Notes: generated from the sequence alone by a model not told the origin. Shown: positions 25,442-34,412, counted from the first letter of the stretch. The stretch is DNA of 64,000 nucleotides from CAVTWD01 sp963738325 (GCA_963738325.1 CAVTWD010000002.1:124001-188000); one strand, 5' to 3'. Numbers and translations: made by a program.

Positions 25442-26212
25442 ATGCTGCGCCTCCGCCAGATCGCGCTCGTGGCCCGTGAGCTCGCGCCTGTGGTCGACGA
25501 CCTCCGGGCCGTCTTCGGGATCGAGATCGCCTACCGAGATCCCGGCGTGGCTCGCTTCGGCCTCGAGAACGCCGTGTTCCCGGTCGGCGGCCAGTTCCTC
25601 GAAGTGGTCGCGCCGATCCAGGAGGGCACGGCCGGGGGCCGTTACCTCGACCGGCGCCACGGCGACGGCGGCTACATGGTGATCCTCCAGTGCGACGACC
25701 ACGCTCCCCGCAAAGCGCGGATCGACGAGCTCGGCATCCGCAAGGTGATCGAGCACGACGAAACCGACTACCGACTGATGCAGCTCCACCCGCAGGACAC
25801 CGGCGGCTCGTTCCTCGAGATCGACGTGCAAGCCGGCGGCGAGGACCTCGACGGGCCATGGATGCCAGCGGGGCCGGAGTGGCAGCGGGCCAAGCGGACA
25901 GAGCGCGTCACCGCCATCGCCGCCGCCGAGATCCAGTCGCCCCACCCGGAAGGGGTGGCCGAGCGGTGGGGCCGCATCCTCGATGTCGAGGTCACGTACG
26001 GCGACGCCGGCGCGCCGGCACTGGTGCTCGACAACGCCACCATCCGCTTCGTGGCCGATGTCGACGGCCGGGGCGAAGGTCTCGGTGGCGTGGACCTCGC
26101 CACCGTCGACCGCGAGGCGGTCCTGGCCGCCGCCTCGTCACGCCATCTGGTCCGCGAAGACGAGATCGTGCTGCTCGCCGGCACGCGCTTCCGTCTCCTC
26201 GATCACCGCTGA
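25442..26212 (+). CDS. Glyoxalase-like (two-module VOC) protein
   Basis: A 256-residue protein with an N-terminal VOC module (LRQIALVARELAPVVDDLRA, VFGIEIAYRDPGVARFGL) and a shorter second one (GVAERWGRILDVEVTYGDAG). SFLEIDVQAGGEDLDGPW lies between. The start is one base after the hydratase stop, so both are coupled. Members of this layout accompany acyl-CoA metabolism genes; activity unknown. Confidence 0.8.
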   Translation: MLRLRQIALVARELAPVVDDLRAVFGIEIAYRDPGVARFGLENAVFPVGGQFLEVVAPIQEGTAGGRYLDRRHGDGGYMVILQCDDHAPRKARIDELGIRKVIEHDETDYRLMQLHPQDTGGSFLEIDVQAGGEDLDGPWMPAGPEWQRAKRTERVTAIAAAEIQSPHPEGVAERWGRILDVEVTYGDAGAPALVLDNATIRFVADVDGRGEGLGGVDLATVDREAVLAAASSRHLVREDEIVLLAGTRFRLLDHR

Positions 26213-26254
26213 CAGCCCGGCTGGTGTGAGGGGCGGCGCTACCGTCGCCCCCGA

Positions 26255-27082
26255 ATGCAACTCTTCGCCGACCCTCTCCATGACCAGCTCGCCTCGTGGG
26301 CCCTCGGCTTCGTCTGCGCTGGCGGGGCCGACCTCGGCGAGGTGACGGCCATTGCCGTGGGGCTGAAGGACCCGGACGACGACGCCTTCTCCGCGGCGTG
26401 GATCGCCGCCGCCGACCGCCACGTCAAGAGGCCGAAGCCGCCATCGCCGCCGAGCACCGCGCCAGCGGGCGGGGCCATCTCCTCCGCGCCACGTGCGCGT
26501 ACGGGGTGGGCTACCGCGTGTTGTTCGGCACCCCCGTCGACCCGCGGTTGGTGAAAGCCTTCGACGCGCAGATGACGGCCTTCGAGAAGGCGATGTCGCT
26601 TCGCGACCCGCCCGCCGACAAGATCCCCGTGTCCTTCGCCGGCAAGACGATGCCCGCGTGGTTCCTGCCGGCGGTACGGGCCCGGGCCGGCGAACGGCGG
26701 CCGCTCGTGATCAACGGCTACGACGCCACGGTCACCGATCTCTATCTCGGCATCGGTCACGAAGTGGTCGAACGCGGGTACCACTGCCTGCTCTTCGACG
26801 GGCCGGGCCAAGGCGCGCTCGTGGAGCACGGGATGGCGATGGTGCCGGACTCATCGCGCCGTTCACCATGGAGGCCCGCGCTCAGGACATCCGCTGCCCG
26901 GCACGATGGCCGAAGGCGACCTGTTGGCCGCAGGCGCCGAGACCCTCCTCGCCAAGCTGTCCTGCCCCACGACTCTGCTGCGGTTCACCGCGGCCGAGGG
27001 CGCCGACGGCCACTGCGAGATGCTGAACCGCGCCCTCGTCAACGAGCGGCTGCCCGACTGGCTCGATGACACCGTACGGTGA
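26255..27082 (+). pseudogene. Alpha/beta hydrolase with internal deletion
   Basis: The N-terminal part reads MQLFADPLHDQLASWALGFV, then (after a one-base shift near 26430) YGVGYRVLFGTPVDPRLVKA, and HCLLFDGPGQGALVEHGMAM. Immediately after, at about 26850, the sequence jumps to PFTMEARAQDIRCP and then, in another frame, LSCPTTLLRFTAAEGADGHC to the end. The nucleophile elbow (GxSxG) and following lid, roughly 130-150 residues, are missing. The family is the larger alpha/beta hydrolases like 2,6-dihydropseudooxynicotine hydrolase. Not functional as read. Confidence 0.7.
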
Positions 27083-27100
27083 GCCACCGGCCGTCGCCAC

Positions 27101-27751
27101 TCACCACGAGTTCCAGTGGATGAGACTGCTCGTGTCGAGTCGCGGCGCCGGTTGGAAGTCGGTGCCCAGCGTGTACGCCACCGGGAACATGCCCACCTGC
27201 GTGTAGCGCTCGTGGGGCACGCCCAGGACTTCGGCGACCTCGGCCTCCCGCCGGCAGGTCATGGTCGTCCACGCCGAGCCCAGGCCCCGTGCCCGCAAGG
27301 CCAGCATGAAGCTCCACACCGCGGGGATCACCGAACCCCAGTACCCGGCCTGCGATCCGGCCGGCTGCGTCGCGATGCGGCCCTCCTGGTACACGACGAG
27401 GAGCACGGGCACCTCGTGGTAGTGGTCGCGGAGGTACTTGGCGGAGGCGCTCACGCGATCACGCCGCTCGGCTCGTGTGTCGCCGTCGGGATAGGCCGCG
27501 CTGGCAGGAGCCAGCATGTACCGGTCGAACACCTCGCCGTACAGGTCGGCCAGCCGCCGCTTCGTGGCGGCATCGTCGACCAGCACCCACTGCCACGCCT
27601 GGCGGTTCGACCCCGACGGCGCCTGGGTGGCGATCGCGATGCAGTCCTCGATCACCGACCGCTCGACGGGCCGAGAGAGATCGAGGCGCTTGCGCACGGC
27701 TCGCGTCGTGGTGAGCAACTCGTCGGGGGTCAGCTCCAGCAACTCGGCCAT
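27101..27751 (-). CDS. Nitroreductase-family flavoprotein
   Basis: A 216-residue FMN protein. It opens with TTTRAVRKRLDLSRPVERSV, has APSGSNRQAWQWVLVDDAAT (FMN-binding Arg and Asn), the domain ARGLGSAWTTMTCRREAEVA near the C-terminus, and VGMFPVAYTLGTDFQPAPR. The family reduces nitro compounds, quinones or flavin-linked substrates with NAD(P)H. ATG at 27751; divergent from the quinone oxidoreductase gene. Confidence 0.92.
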   Translation of the reverse strand: MAELLELTPDELLTTTRAVRKRLDLSRPVERSVIEDCIAIATQAPSGSNRQAWQWVLVDDAATKRRLADLYGEVFDRYMLAPASAAYPDGDTRAERRDRVSASAKYLRDHYHEVPVLLVVYQEGRIATQPAGSQAGYWGSVIPAVWSFMLALRARGLGSAWTTMTCRREAEVAEVLGVPHERYTQVGMFPVAYTLGTDFQPAPRLDTSSLIHWNSW

Positions 27752-27864
27752 CTCGCCTCACTTCCAGCCGGGGATCCCCCAGTGTGGCGGATCGGCCCAC
27801 GGTTGGTGCGCGCCGCGGGCGGCGGCGACGATGGACGGATGGCTGGGCATCATCACGGGAGAGC

Positions 27865-28842
27865 GTGAGCGTGCGTCGCGTCGTCTGTCGCCAGTTCGCC
27901 CCGATCGACGAACTGGTCGTCGAAGAGGTGGACGCGGAGGCGTGCGGTCCGGGCTTCGTGCGGGTGGCCGTCGAGGCGAGCGGCGTCAACTTCGTCGACG
28001 GGCTGATCGTGCAGGGTCTGTACCAGGTGAAGCCACCCCTCCCGTATGTCCCGGGAGGCGAGGTGGCCGGCACGGTCGCCGAGGTCGGCCCCGGCGTCGA
28101 GGAGTTCCACCCGGGCGAGCGGGTGCTCGGGCTCGTGTCGAGCGGCGGGTTCGCCAACGAGGTACTCGCCCGGCCCGAGCAGCTCTTCCGGACCCCCCCG
28201 GCGCTGAGCTCGGGCCAGGCCGCCACCTTCAGCCAGAGCTACCTCACGGGGTGGTTCGCCCTCCACCACCGGGCCCACGCCCAGCAGGGCCAGACCATTC
28301 TCGTGCTCGGCGCCGGGAGCGGGTTGGGCCTCGCCGCCGTCGACCTCGCCCACAGCATGGGCCTGCGGGTGCTGGCCGCCGCCTCGAGCGCCGAGAAGCG
28401 AGCGGCCGCAGCGGCGATGGGGGCCGATGTCGTGATCGACAGCACCAACGAAGACGTGAAGGACCGAGCCCGGGTCGAGTCCGGGGGCGGGGTCGATCTC
28501 GTGTACGACCCAGTGGGGGGCGCGCTCGGCGAGAGCTGCCTGCGGGCACTCGGCGACGACGGGCAGTTCCTCGTCCTCGGCTTCGCGTCCGGCGCCATCC
28601 CCCGGCTCCCGGCCAACCAGGTGCTGCTGCGCAACCGGCGCGTCACGGGCGTCGAATGGGGAGGTTGGGTCGGCAAGCACCCGGCCGAGCATCGGGCGAT
28701 GACGGAAGGGGCCCTCGCCGAGGTTGCCGCCGGGCGCCTCTCCCCCGTCGAGCCGACCTGCTACCCGCTGGCAGACGCCGTCCGAGCCCTCGCCGAGCTC
28801 GCCGGGCGCAACGTGACGGGGAAGATCGCCCTCGTGCCATGA
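27865..28842 (+). CDS. Zinc-independent MDR NADPH:quinone oxidoreductase
   Basis: A 325-residue medium-chain dehydrogenase of the quinone oxidoreductase type. VEASGVNFVDGLIVQGLYQV and YVPGGEVAGTVAEVGPGVEE are the catalytic-domain signatures, and ILVLGAGSGLGLAAVDLAHS the nucleotide-binding loop. No zinc-ligand Cys/His pattern is present. The GTG at 27865 is preferred because GGGAGA precedes it. It lies 28 bases before pcaH and may belong to the same transcript, but such enzymes are not part of the protocatechuate pathway. Confidence 0.9.
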   Translation: MSVRRVVCRQFAPIDELVVEEVDAEACGPGFVRVAVEASGVNFVDGLIVQGLYQVKPPLPYVPGGEVAGTVAEVGPGVEEFHPGERVLGLVSSGGFANEVLARPEQLFRTPPALSSGQAATFSQSYLTGWFALHHRAHAQQGQTILVLGAGSGLGLAAVDLAHSMGLRVLAAASSAEKRAAAAAMGADVVIDSTNEDVKDRARVESGGGVDLVYDPVGGALGESCLRALGDDGQFLVLGFASGAIPRLPANQVLLRNRRVTGVEWGGWVGKHPAEHRAMTEGALAEVAAGRLSPVEPTCYPLADAVRALAELAGRNVTGKIALVP

Positions 28843-28870
28843 CGGCGCCGGAGCTGGGAAGATCTGCCGC

Positions 28871-29539
28871 GTGACCCTGGACCCGCCCTATCTCCATCCC
28901 GACTACGTCGCGACGAGAACCCGCGCCCCGCTCCAGCCCTTGGCGCCGCGCCCCGACACGCTCACCGAGCGCAGTGCGCCCTTGTTCGGGCTCGGCCAGG
29001 TGAAGCCGGCCGACGCCGACCTCACCCGGCAGCACCCGGGCGAACCCATCGGGCAGCGCATCATCGTGAGCGGGCGCGTCACCGACGGCGCGGGCCGTCC
29101 CGCCGGCGGGCAGCTCGTCGAGATCTGGCAGGCCAACGCGGCCGGGCGCTACGCGCACGAAGTGGACCAGCACCCCGCACCGCTCGATCCCAACTTCACG
29201 GGTGCCGGTCGTTGCCTCACCGCCGACGACGGCACTTATCGGTTCGTCACGCTGATGCCGGGTGCCTACCCGTGGAAGAACCACGAGAACGCGTGGAGGC
29301 CCGCGCACATCCACTTCTCCGTGTTCGGGACGGCTTTCACGTCACGCCTGGTCACACAGATGTACTTCCCTGGTGACCCGTTGTTCCCCTACGACCCGAT
29401 CCTCAACTCGGTCCGCGACGTGCGGCTGCGCCAGCGCCTCGTGGCCGACTTCGTGCTCGACCTGACCATCCCGGAGTGGGCTCTCGGGTACCACTGGGAC
29501 ATTGTCCTGGACGGTCCCGGCGCCACGCCCGTCGAGTAG
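28871..29539 (+). CDS. pcaH: Protocatechuate 3,4-dioxygenase beta subunit
   Basis: A 222-residue intradiol dioxygenase subunit that carries the non-haem Fe(III). The four ligands are visible: Tyr in WQANAAGRYAHE, Tyr in MPGAYPWKNHENAW, and two His in RPAHIHFSVFG. Together with PcaG it opens the protocatechuate ring to 3-carboxy-cis,cis-muconate. GTG start at 28871; nine bases separate it from pcaG. Length is usual. Confidence 0.95.
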   Translation: MTLDPPYLHPDYVATRTRAPLQPLAPRPDTLTERSAPLFGLGQVKPADADLTRQHPGEPIGQRIIVSGRVTDGAGRPAGGQLVEIWQANAAGRYAHEVDQHPAPLDPNFTGAGRCLTADDGTYRFVTLMPGAYPWKNHENAWRPAHIHFSVFGTAFTSRLVTQMYFPGDPLFPYDPILNSVRDVRLRQRLVADFVLDLTIPEWALGYHWDIVLDGPGATPVE

Positions 29540-29548
29540 GAGCGCGCC

Positions 29549-30100
29549 ATGGACCTCATCCCCTCGCCCTCGCAGACGGTCGGGCCGTTCTTCAAGTCCG
29601 GGCTCGGTTGGCTCGACGATGCCGAGCAGGTCGTGTCGCCGCAGCACCCCGACGCCATCAGCTTTGAAGGCCAGGTGCTCGACGGCGGCGGCGTTCCGGT
29701 GCCCGATGCCGTCGTGGAGATCTGGCACGCCGACGGCGAAGGCCGCTACCCGCCGGCGACCTCGGAGAGCTGGCGCGGCTTCGGTCGCAGCCTCACCGAC
29801 GACGCCGGCCGGTACCGGTTCACCACGATCAAACCCGGCCCGGTCGCGGGAGGGTCGGGGGCCACGCAGGCCCCGCACATCGCCGTGCTCGTGTTCGCCC
29901 GCGGCCTCCTTCGGCCGGTGTACACGCGCGCCTACTTCCCGGACGAGCACGACGCGAACGCCGACGACCCCGTCCTCGGGTCGGTGCCCGAGGCGCGACG
30001 AGCGACGTTGGAGGCGACGGCGGCGGCGGGCGGGTTCTGGTTCGACGTCCACCTCCAGGCTCACGGCGAGCAGCAAGAGACGATCTTCTTTGCCCCCTGA
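29549..30100 (+). CDS. pcaG: Protocatechuate 3,4-dioxygenase alpha subunit
   Basis: A 183-residue structural subunit: LIPSPSQTVGPFFKSGLGWL at the N-terminus and VEIWHADGEGRYPPATSESW, FTTIKPGPVAGGSGATQAPH further on. It lacks the full iron ligand set, as expected of the alpha chain. Its end overlaps the start of pcaB by 11 bases. Part of the pcaHGB-DC operon. Confidence 0.94.
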   Translation: MDLIPSPSQTVGPFFKSGLGWLDDAEQVVSPQHPDAISFEGQVLDGGGVPVPDAVVEIWHADGEGRYPPATSESWRGFGRSLTDDAGRYRFTTIKPGPVAGGSGATQAPHIAVLVFARGLLRPVYTRAYFPDEHDANADDPVLGSVPEARRATLEATAAAGGFWFDVHLQAHGEQQETIFFAP

Positions 30101-31433
30101 GCTCTTCGAGCCGCTGGCGACGACGGAGGAGGCCGTCCGGGTCACGTCGAGCCAGGCGTGGGCACAGGCGATGTTGGACGCGGAGGCCGCCCTCGCCGCC
30201 GCCGAGGCGGACGTGGGTCTCATCCCCGCCGCGGCCGCGACCGCGGATCGCGGTGCACTGCGACGCCGGCCTCTACGACCTGGCCGGCGTGGCCCTCGAG
30301 GGGCGCGACGCCGGCAACCCGGTAACTCCGCTCGTGCGCCGGCTGGTCGCCGCGGTCGACGAAGACGCCGACCCGTGGGTGCACTGGGGGGCGACGAGCC
30401 AGGACGTCCTCGACACCGCCGCGATGCTCGTGGCTCGCGCCGCCCTCGAGTTGGTCGAGTCCGACCTCGGCCGGGCCGGCACCGCCGCCGCCGAGCTCGC
30501 CGAGCGACACTGCACGACGCTGATGGTCGGTCGCACCCTCCTCCAGCACGCGGTGCCCGTCACCTTCGGGTTCACCGTGGCCGGATGGCTGAGCGCGGTC
30601 GACGATGCCCGCCGGCGAGTGCGAGAGGTCCGCACCAGCCGCCTCGCCGTGCAGCTCGGAGGGGCGGCGGGAACCCTCGCTCCCTTCGAGGATCGAGGCA
30701 TCGAGGTGACCAAAGGGTTCGCCCGGCGTCTGGGCCTGGGCGTCCCCACGCTGCCGTGGTTCACCGACCGCCAACGCATCGTCGAGGTGGCAGCCGCCTT
30801 GGCCATGGTGGCGGGAGTGGCGGCCAAGGTCGGGCTCGACGTGGCCCTGCTGTCCCAGACCGAGGTCGGGGAGGTCCACGAGGCAGCCGGCGAGGGGCGG
30901 GGCGGCTCGTCGACGATGCCGCAGAAGCGCAACCCCGTCACGGCGAGCACGCGCTGGTCGCCGCCGGTCGGCGGGCCCCGGGCCTCCTCGCCACCATGGT
31001 GGCGGTCATGCCGCAGGAGCACTCTCGGGCCATCGGCGGTTGGCAGGCGGAATGGGAGACCCTGACCGAGCAGATGCGCCTCGCCGCCGGCGCCGCCCAC
31101 GGGCTGGCCGAACTGCTCACCGGGCTCGAAGTCGATACGGCCCGCATGCGCGACAACTTGGCCCTCACGCGCGGTCTGGCGATGGCGGAGCGGCTGTCGC
31201 TCCACCTGGCCGCCCAGCTCGGGCGGTCCGAGGCGCATGACCGCGTGGCGGCCGCCGGGCGGGTCGCGGTCGAGTCGGGCCGCCCACTGGCCGAGGTCGT
31301 GGCCGAGGATCCGCGCCTCGGCCCACTCTTCCCGCCCGGCGAGCTCGACCGCCTCCTCGATCCCGCGACCTACCTCGGATCGGCCACCGCGTTCGTCGAG
31401 CGCGCCATCGCCGCCCATCGGGAAGACCCGTGA
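30090..31433 (+). CDS. pcaB: 3-Carboxy-cis,cis-muconate cycloisomerase, two frameshifts
   Basis: A fumarase/aspartase superfamily enzyme of about 445 residues. TTG 30090 gives PPELFEPLATTEEAVRVTSS; the middle frame has HWGATSQDVLDTAAM and the signature GSSTMPQKRNPV; the last frame ends SATAFVERAIAAHRE. Frames change at about 30243 (one extra G would explain it) and 30950 (one missing G restores TAEHALVAAGRRAP). Everything else is conserved, so sequence errors are more likely than inactivation. It lactonises the ring-opened product in the protocatechuate pathway. Confidence 0.88.
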   Translation: MPPELFEPLATTEEAVRVTSSQAWAQAMLDAEAALAAAEADVGLIPAAAATADRGALRRRPLRPGRRGPRGARRRQPGNSARAPAGRRGRRRRRPVGALGGDEPGRPRHRRDARGSRRPRVGRVRPRPGRHRRRRARRATLHDADGRSHPPPARGARHLRVHRGRMAERGRRCPPASARGPHQPPRRAARRGGGNPRSLRGSRHRGDQRVRPASGPGRPHAAVVHRPPTHRRGGSRLGHGGGSGGQGRARRGPAVPDRGRGGPRGSRRGAGRLVDDAAEAQPRHGEHALVAAGRRAPGLLATMVAVMPQEHSRAIGGWQAEWETLTEQMRLAAGAAHGLAELLTGLEVDTARMRDNLALTRGLAMAERLSLHLAAQLGRSEAHDRVAAAGRVAVESGRPLAEVVAEDPRLGPLFPPGELDRLLDPATYLGSATAFVERAIAAHREDP

Positions 31434-32836
31434 CCGAGAGGGTCGAGCTCGATGCAAGCGTCGACGGCCCTCTCGGCGCGCCCGCCCTCGTGCTGTCGAA
31501 CTCCCTCGGCACGACCCGCTCGATCTGGGATCGACAGCTCGAGCCCTTCGCCCAGCACTTCCGCGTGGTCCGTTACGACCATCGGGGGCACGGACGGTCG
31601 CCCGCGCCGCCTGGCCCGTACACGATCGACAGTTTGGGGCATGACCTCGTCGCCCTCCTCGATCGGCTCGGGCTCGAACGCGTCCATCTCTGCGGGCTCT
31701 CGCTCGGCGGGATGGTGGCGATGTGGTTGGCCGCCCACGCCCCCGAGCGCGTCGAGCGCCTCGTGTTGTGTTGCACCGCCACCGAGCTCGGGCCGCCCGG
31801 ACCCTGGGAGGAACGAGCCGCCCTGGTCCGCGCGCAGGGAACCGGCGTCCTGTTCGACGCACTGGCGGCGCGCTGGTTCACCCCCCGCTATCGGGCAGCG
31901 CATCCGGAGGTGGTACAGGCCGCCGGCTCGTCCCTGGCCGCCTGCGCCCCGGAGGGCTACGCCGCGTGTTGTGAGGCGATCGCCCGCGCCGACCTCCGCG
32001 GCGAGCTGCGCGACATCACCGCGCCCACGCTGCTCGTGTGCGGTGCGGATGATCCGGTCACCCCGCCCAGCCGGATGGTCGAGCTCCAGGAAGCCATCCC
32101 GGGCGCGGCCATGACGGTGCTCGCCGACGATGCGCATCTCGCCAACCTCGGCCAGCCCGAGCGCTTCTCGGCCGCAGTGCTCGACCATCTCCTCGAACCC
32201 GCGTGGGAGCGCGGCGCCCGCCGGCGCGCCGAGGTGCTCGGCGCCGAGCACGTGGAGCGCTCCTCGGCGGGGAGGACGGCCCTCAACGCCCCGTTCCTCG
32301 ATCTCATCACCCGCTACGCATGGGGCGAGGTGTGGACCCGCCCAGGTCTCGACGCCCGGACGCGCAGCTGCATCACCGTGGCCATGCTCGTGGTCACGGG
32401 CCGCTTCGAAGAGCTCGCGCTCCACCTGCGGGCCGCCCGCCGCAACGGGGTGACGATCGAGGAGCTGCGCGAGGTGCTGCTGCAGACGGCGATCTACGGC
32501 GGGGTGCCGTCGGCCAACCGCGCCTTCGCGGTCGCGGCCGAGATGCTCGGGCCAGAGCTCGACGCGGAGCTCATAAGGGTTGAGCTGGGAAGTCCCTGGG
32601 AAGGGCCCGGCTCAGGAGCGGGTCAGCGTCGGTGTGCGATGATCCCGGCGAATCGCCGGCGATTCGCCAGGGTGCTGCGAGGCCGAGTGGGCGGCGGCGT
32701 CGGCGGGTTTGACGTCACCCCCGGTGGTGGCGCGGGCGGACTCCAACTCACCGGGGGCGACGACAACGTGGGGGCCGAGGCCCCGCTCGACGTGTGCGGG
32801 ATGGGGACGAACGGTGGCCAGCCTGTGAGGCCGTAG
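31430..32836 (+). CDS. pcaDC: Fused 3-oxoadipate enol-lactonase / 4-carboxymuconolactone decarboxylase
   Basis: Residues 1-260 are an alpha/beta hydrolase (VHLCGLSLGGMVAMWLAAHA with the nucleophile Ser; VCGADDPVTPPSRM; AHLANLGQPERF with the catalytic His). Residues 265-380 are a carboxymuconolactone decarboxylase domain (RTALNAPFLDLITRYAWGEV, RTRSCITVAMLVVTGRFEEL). PcaD-PcaC fusions like this are usual in actinobacteria. Homology ends about 32575 (EMLGPELDAE), yet the frame stays open to 32836 and becomes antisense to the next gene; a TAA in another frame at 32574 suggests a shifted or lost stop. GTG start overlaps the pcaB stop. Confidence 0.9.
   Translation: MTERVELDASVDGPLGAPALVLSNSLGTTRSIWDRQLEPFAQHFRVVRYDHRGHGRSPAPPGPYTIDSLGHDLVALLDRLGLERVHLCGLSLGGMVAMWLAAHAPERVERLVLCCTATELGPPGPWEERAALVRAQGTGVLFDALAARWFTPRYRAAHPEVVQAAGSSLAACAPEGYAACCEAIARADLRGELRDITAPTLLVCGADDPVTPPSRMVELQEAIPGAAMTVLADDAHLANLGQPERFSAAVLDHLLEPAWERGARRRAEVLGAEHVERSSAGRTALNAPFLDLITRYAWGEVWTRPGLDARTRSCITVAMLVVTGRFEELALHLRAARRNGVTIEELREVLLQTAIYGGVPSANRAFAVAAEMLGPELDAELIRVELGSPWEGPGSGAGQRRCAMIPANRRRFARVLRGRVGGGVGGFDVTPGGGAGGLQLTGGDDNVGAEAPLDVCGMGTNGGQPVRP
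32582..32613. terminator. Imperfect hairpin after pca operon
   Basis: GAGCTGGG and CCCGGCTC pair (one G-T) around GGGAAG-type inner sequence. It lies between the convergent ends of the pca operon and the sigma-partner gene, and inside the apparent pcaDC extension. Confidence 0.45.
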
Positions 32837-33804
32837 GCCCTCGGGTCGGGCCGGACGCAGGCCTCGGCCCGCTCCGGCGAACCGGCCGAGGCTCGCAGGC
32901 AGGCGACGTAGGCGACGACGGCCTCGCGGAAGGCCTCGAGGCGGGGCGCGATCGTCGTCGTCGGGCTCGGGACGGGCTTGGGTCGGACCGGCGGGTGCAG
33001 GAAGTAGTCGACCAACCGGGGGTGGATGCAGGCGAGCACCGCCTTCGGGTCGCCGGTGGCCTGCACGAGGCACAGCCGGAAGCGGGCGAGCGCAGCCCGG
33101 AAGGCGGCGACGTCGGCGGGCTCGAGCGAGGGCACCACACGGTAGGCGCCGGGATCTGGGGGCTCACAGCCGCTCGCGTCCCTGGCGACGGCGACGCAGG
33201 CGCGGAAGTTCGCCACCGCCTCGTGGTACCCGGCGACGTCGGGCACGGTCGTGGGCGGCTTGGCGGTGGTGGCGGCCGTAGCCGCGCCCTTCGTGGGTGC
33301 GGTGGTTCGGGCGGCGCGGGACGGGTGACCCGTCGTGGGCGTCGGCGGCCGGGTCGAGCCGGCCGTGGTGGCCGTCGGGACCCGAGCGACGGGAGCAGCG
33401 GGCACGACAGGAGCGACGGGCACGACCGTCACCCGTGGCCGAGCCGACGGCCGGGGGAGATCGATCCCGACGTGGGAGGCGGCGTCGGCCACCATGCGTT
33501 GAACCGGGGCGGGGAGCACCGAGGCCGCGGCCAGGCCACCGGTGGTGGCGATCATGGCCACCACCGCGCTGCCGGCGACGAGCGCCCGCCGAGCACGTTG
33601 TGAGCGCCAGCTCGGCAAGGGGACGACCGTGCTCTGGGCGTCGGCTGGCTCGACGAGCCCGGCGCCCAGCAGACGCGCGAGGCGCTCGTCGGCGACGGGC
33701 TCGGCCTCCAGCAACTCGGCGAGGGCTTGGTCGAACGACGCGGCGAGCTCAGGCGCCTCGGCGGCCAGCTCCTCGAGGAAGCTCGGTGTGGCCGTGGCGG
33801 TCAT
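32623..33804 (-). CDS. Membrane protein with three Cys-pair repeats, sigma-factor partner
   Basis: A 393-residue protein. Residues 1-75 are cytosolic and acidic (FLEELAAEAPELAASFDQAL), next comes a hydrophobic helix ALVAGSAVVAMIATTGGLAA, a Pro/Thr/Ala-rich linker, three homologous repeats of about 45 residues, and a Pro-rich tail. Each repeat has the form (Y/F)xxAVxxFxxCV...C, for example YHEAVANFRACVAVARDASG, FRAALARFRLCLVQATGDPK and FREAVVAYVACLRASAGSPE. Its ATG overlaps the sigma-factor stop by four bases, so it is likely the anti-sigma or membrane partner. No known zinc anti-sigma motif is present. Confidence 0.7.
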   Translation of the reverse strand: MTATATPSFLEELAAEAPELAASFDQALAELLEAEPVADERLARLLGAGLVEPADAQSTVVPLPSWRSQRARRALVAGSAVVAMIATTGGLAAASVLPAPVQRMVADAASHVGIDLPRPSARPRVTVVPVAPVVPAAPVARVPTATTAGSTRPPTPTTGHPSRAARTTAPTKGAATAATTAKPPTTVPDVAGYHEAVANFRACVAVARDASGCEPPDPGAYRVVPSLEPADVAAFRAALARFRLCLVQATGDPKAVLACIHPRLVDYFLHPPVRPKPVPSPTTTIAPRLEAFREAVVAYVACLRASAGSPERAEACVRPDPRAYGLTGWPPFVPIPHTSSGASAPTLSSPPVSWSPPAPPPGVTSNPPTPPPTRPRSTLANRRRFAGIIAHRR

Positions 33805-34412
33805 GTCTGGGTGAACGTCAGGTCGACGGTGCGGGATACGTGACGTTCTCGCAGCGTGGTGACACCGCGATGCTGGAGCGCCTTGACCGCCCCGACCTTG
33901 CATTCCAACACCTCGGCCACCTCGGCGAGGCTCAAGCCGCCGACCCAGCGCAGCGCGATGACTTCGCGCTGCGACTCGGGAAGGTCGGCGAGCATGGCGA
34001 GGACGCGGTCGGTGCCGTCGGCCGCCTCAGCGACCGAGGCGACGTCGTCGCCGGCAATCCAGTCGGCGTCCTCGGGAAGGGCCACTTCGGGGGGCCGGCG
34101 GCTGCGCGCCCGGCGCTCGTCGATCAGGAGGTGGTGGGCGATGGTGAGGACCCAGGCCCGGAAGCGATCCTCGGCGCCCTCGAAGGCGTGCAGGTTGGTC
34201 AACGCCCGGAACATCACCTCGTTGGTGGACCCGGACGGGTCGACGCAGCCACTGGTGCGGAAGTACGCGGCCACCTGGCGGACCACCGAGTCGTGCAGCT
34301 GCCGCAGCGACGCCGGGTCGCGGCGGCGCGCGCCGTCCAGGAGCTGCCCAAACGGCGCCTGCTCGGCATCGCCTCGCTGTCGGAGCAAACGCTCCCCTCC
34401 CACGGTCCGCAC
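33801..34412 (-). CDS. ECF-type RNA polymerase sigma factor
   Basis: A 203-residue sigma-70 family protein. Region 2 contains FGQLLDGARRRDPASLRQLH and AFEGAEDRFRAWVLTIAHHL; region 4 is LADLPESQREVIALRWVGGL, SLAEVAEVLECKVGAVKALQ. It probably directs polymerase to a small stress regulon. The exact start is uncertain (GTG at 34412 taken). It is divergent from the acyl-CoA synthetase gene, with a 149-base promoter region. Confidence 0.88.
   Translation of the reverse strand: MRTVGGERLLRQRGDAEQAPFGQLLDGARRRDPASLRQLHDSVVRQVAAYFRTSGCVDPSGSTNEVMFRALTNLHAFEGAEDRFRAWVLTIAHHLLIDERRARSRRPPEVALPEDADWIAGDDVASVAEAADGTDRVLAMLADLPESQREVIALRWVGGLSLAEVAEVLECKVGAVKALQHRGVTTLRERHVSRTVDLTFTQT

Noticed and set aside
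32836..33804. + strand frames opposite the sigma partner as a gene
   Set aside because: Low-complexity Gly/Arg translation, antisense to a protein with clear repeats and membrane helix.
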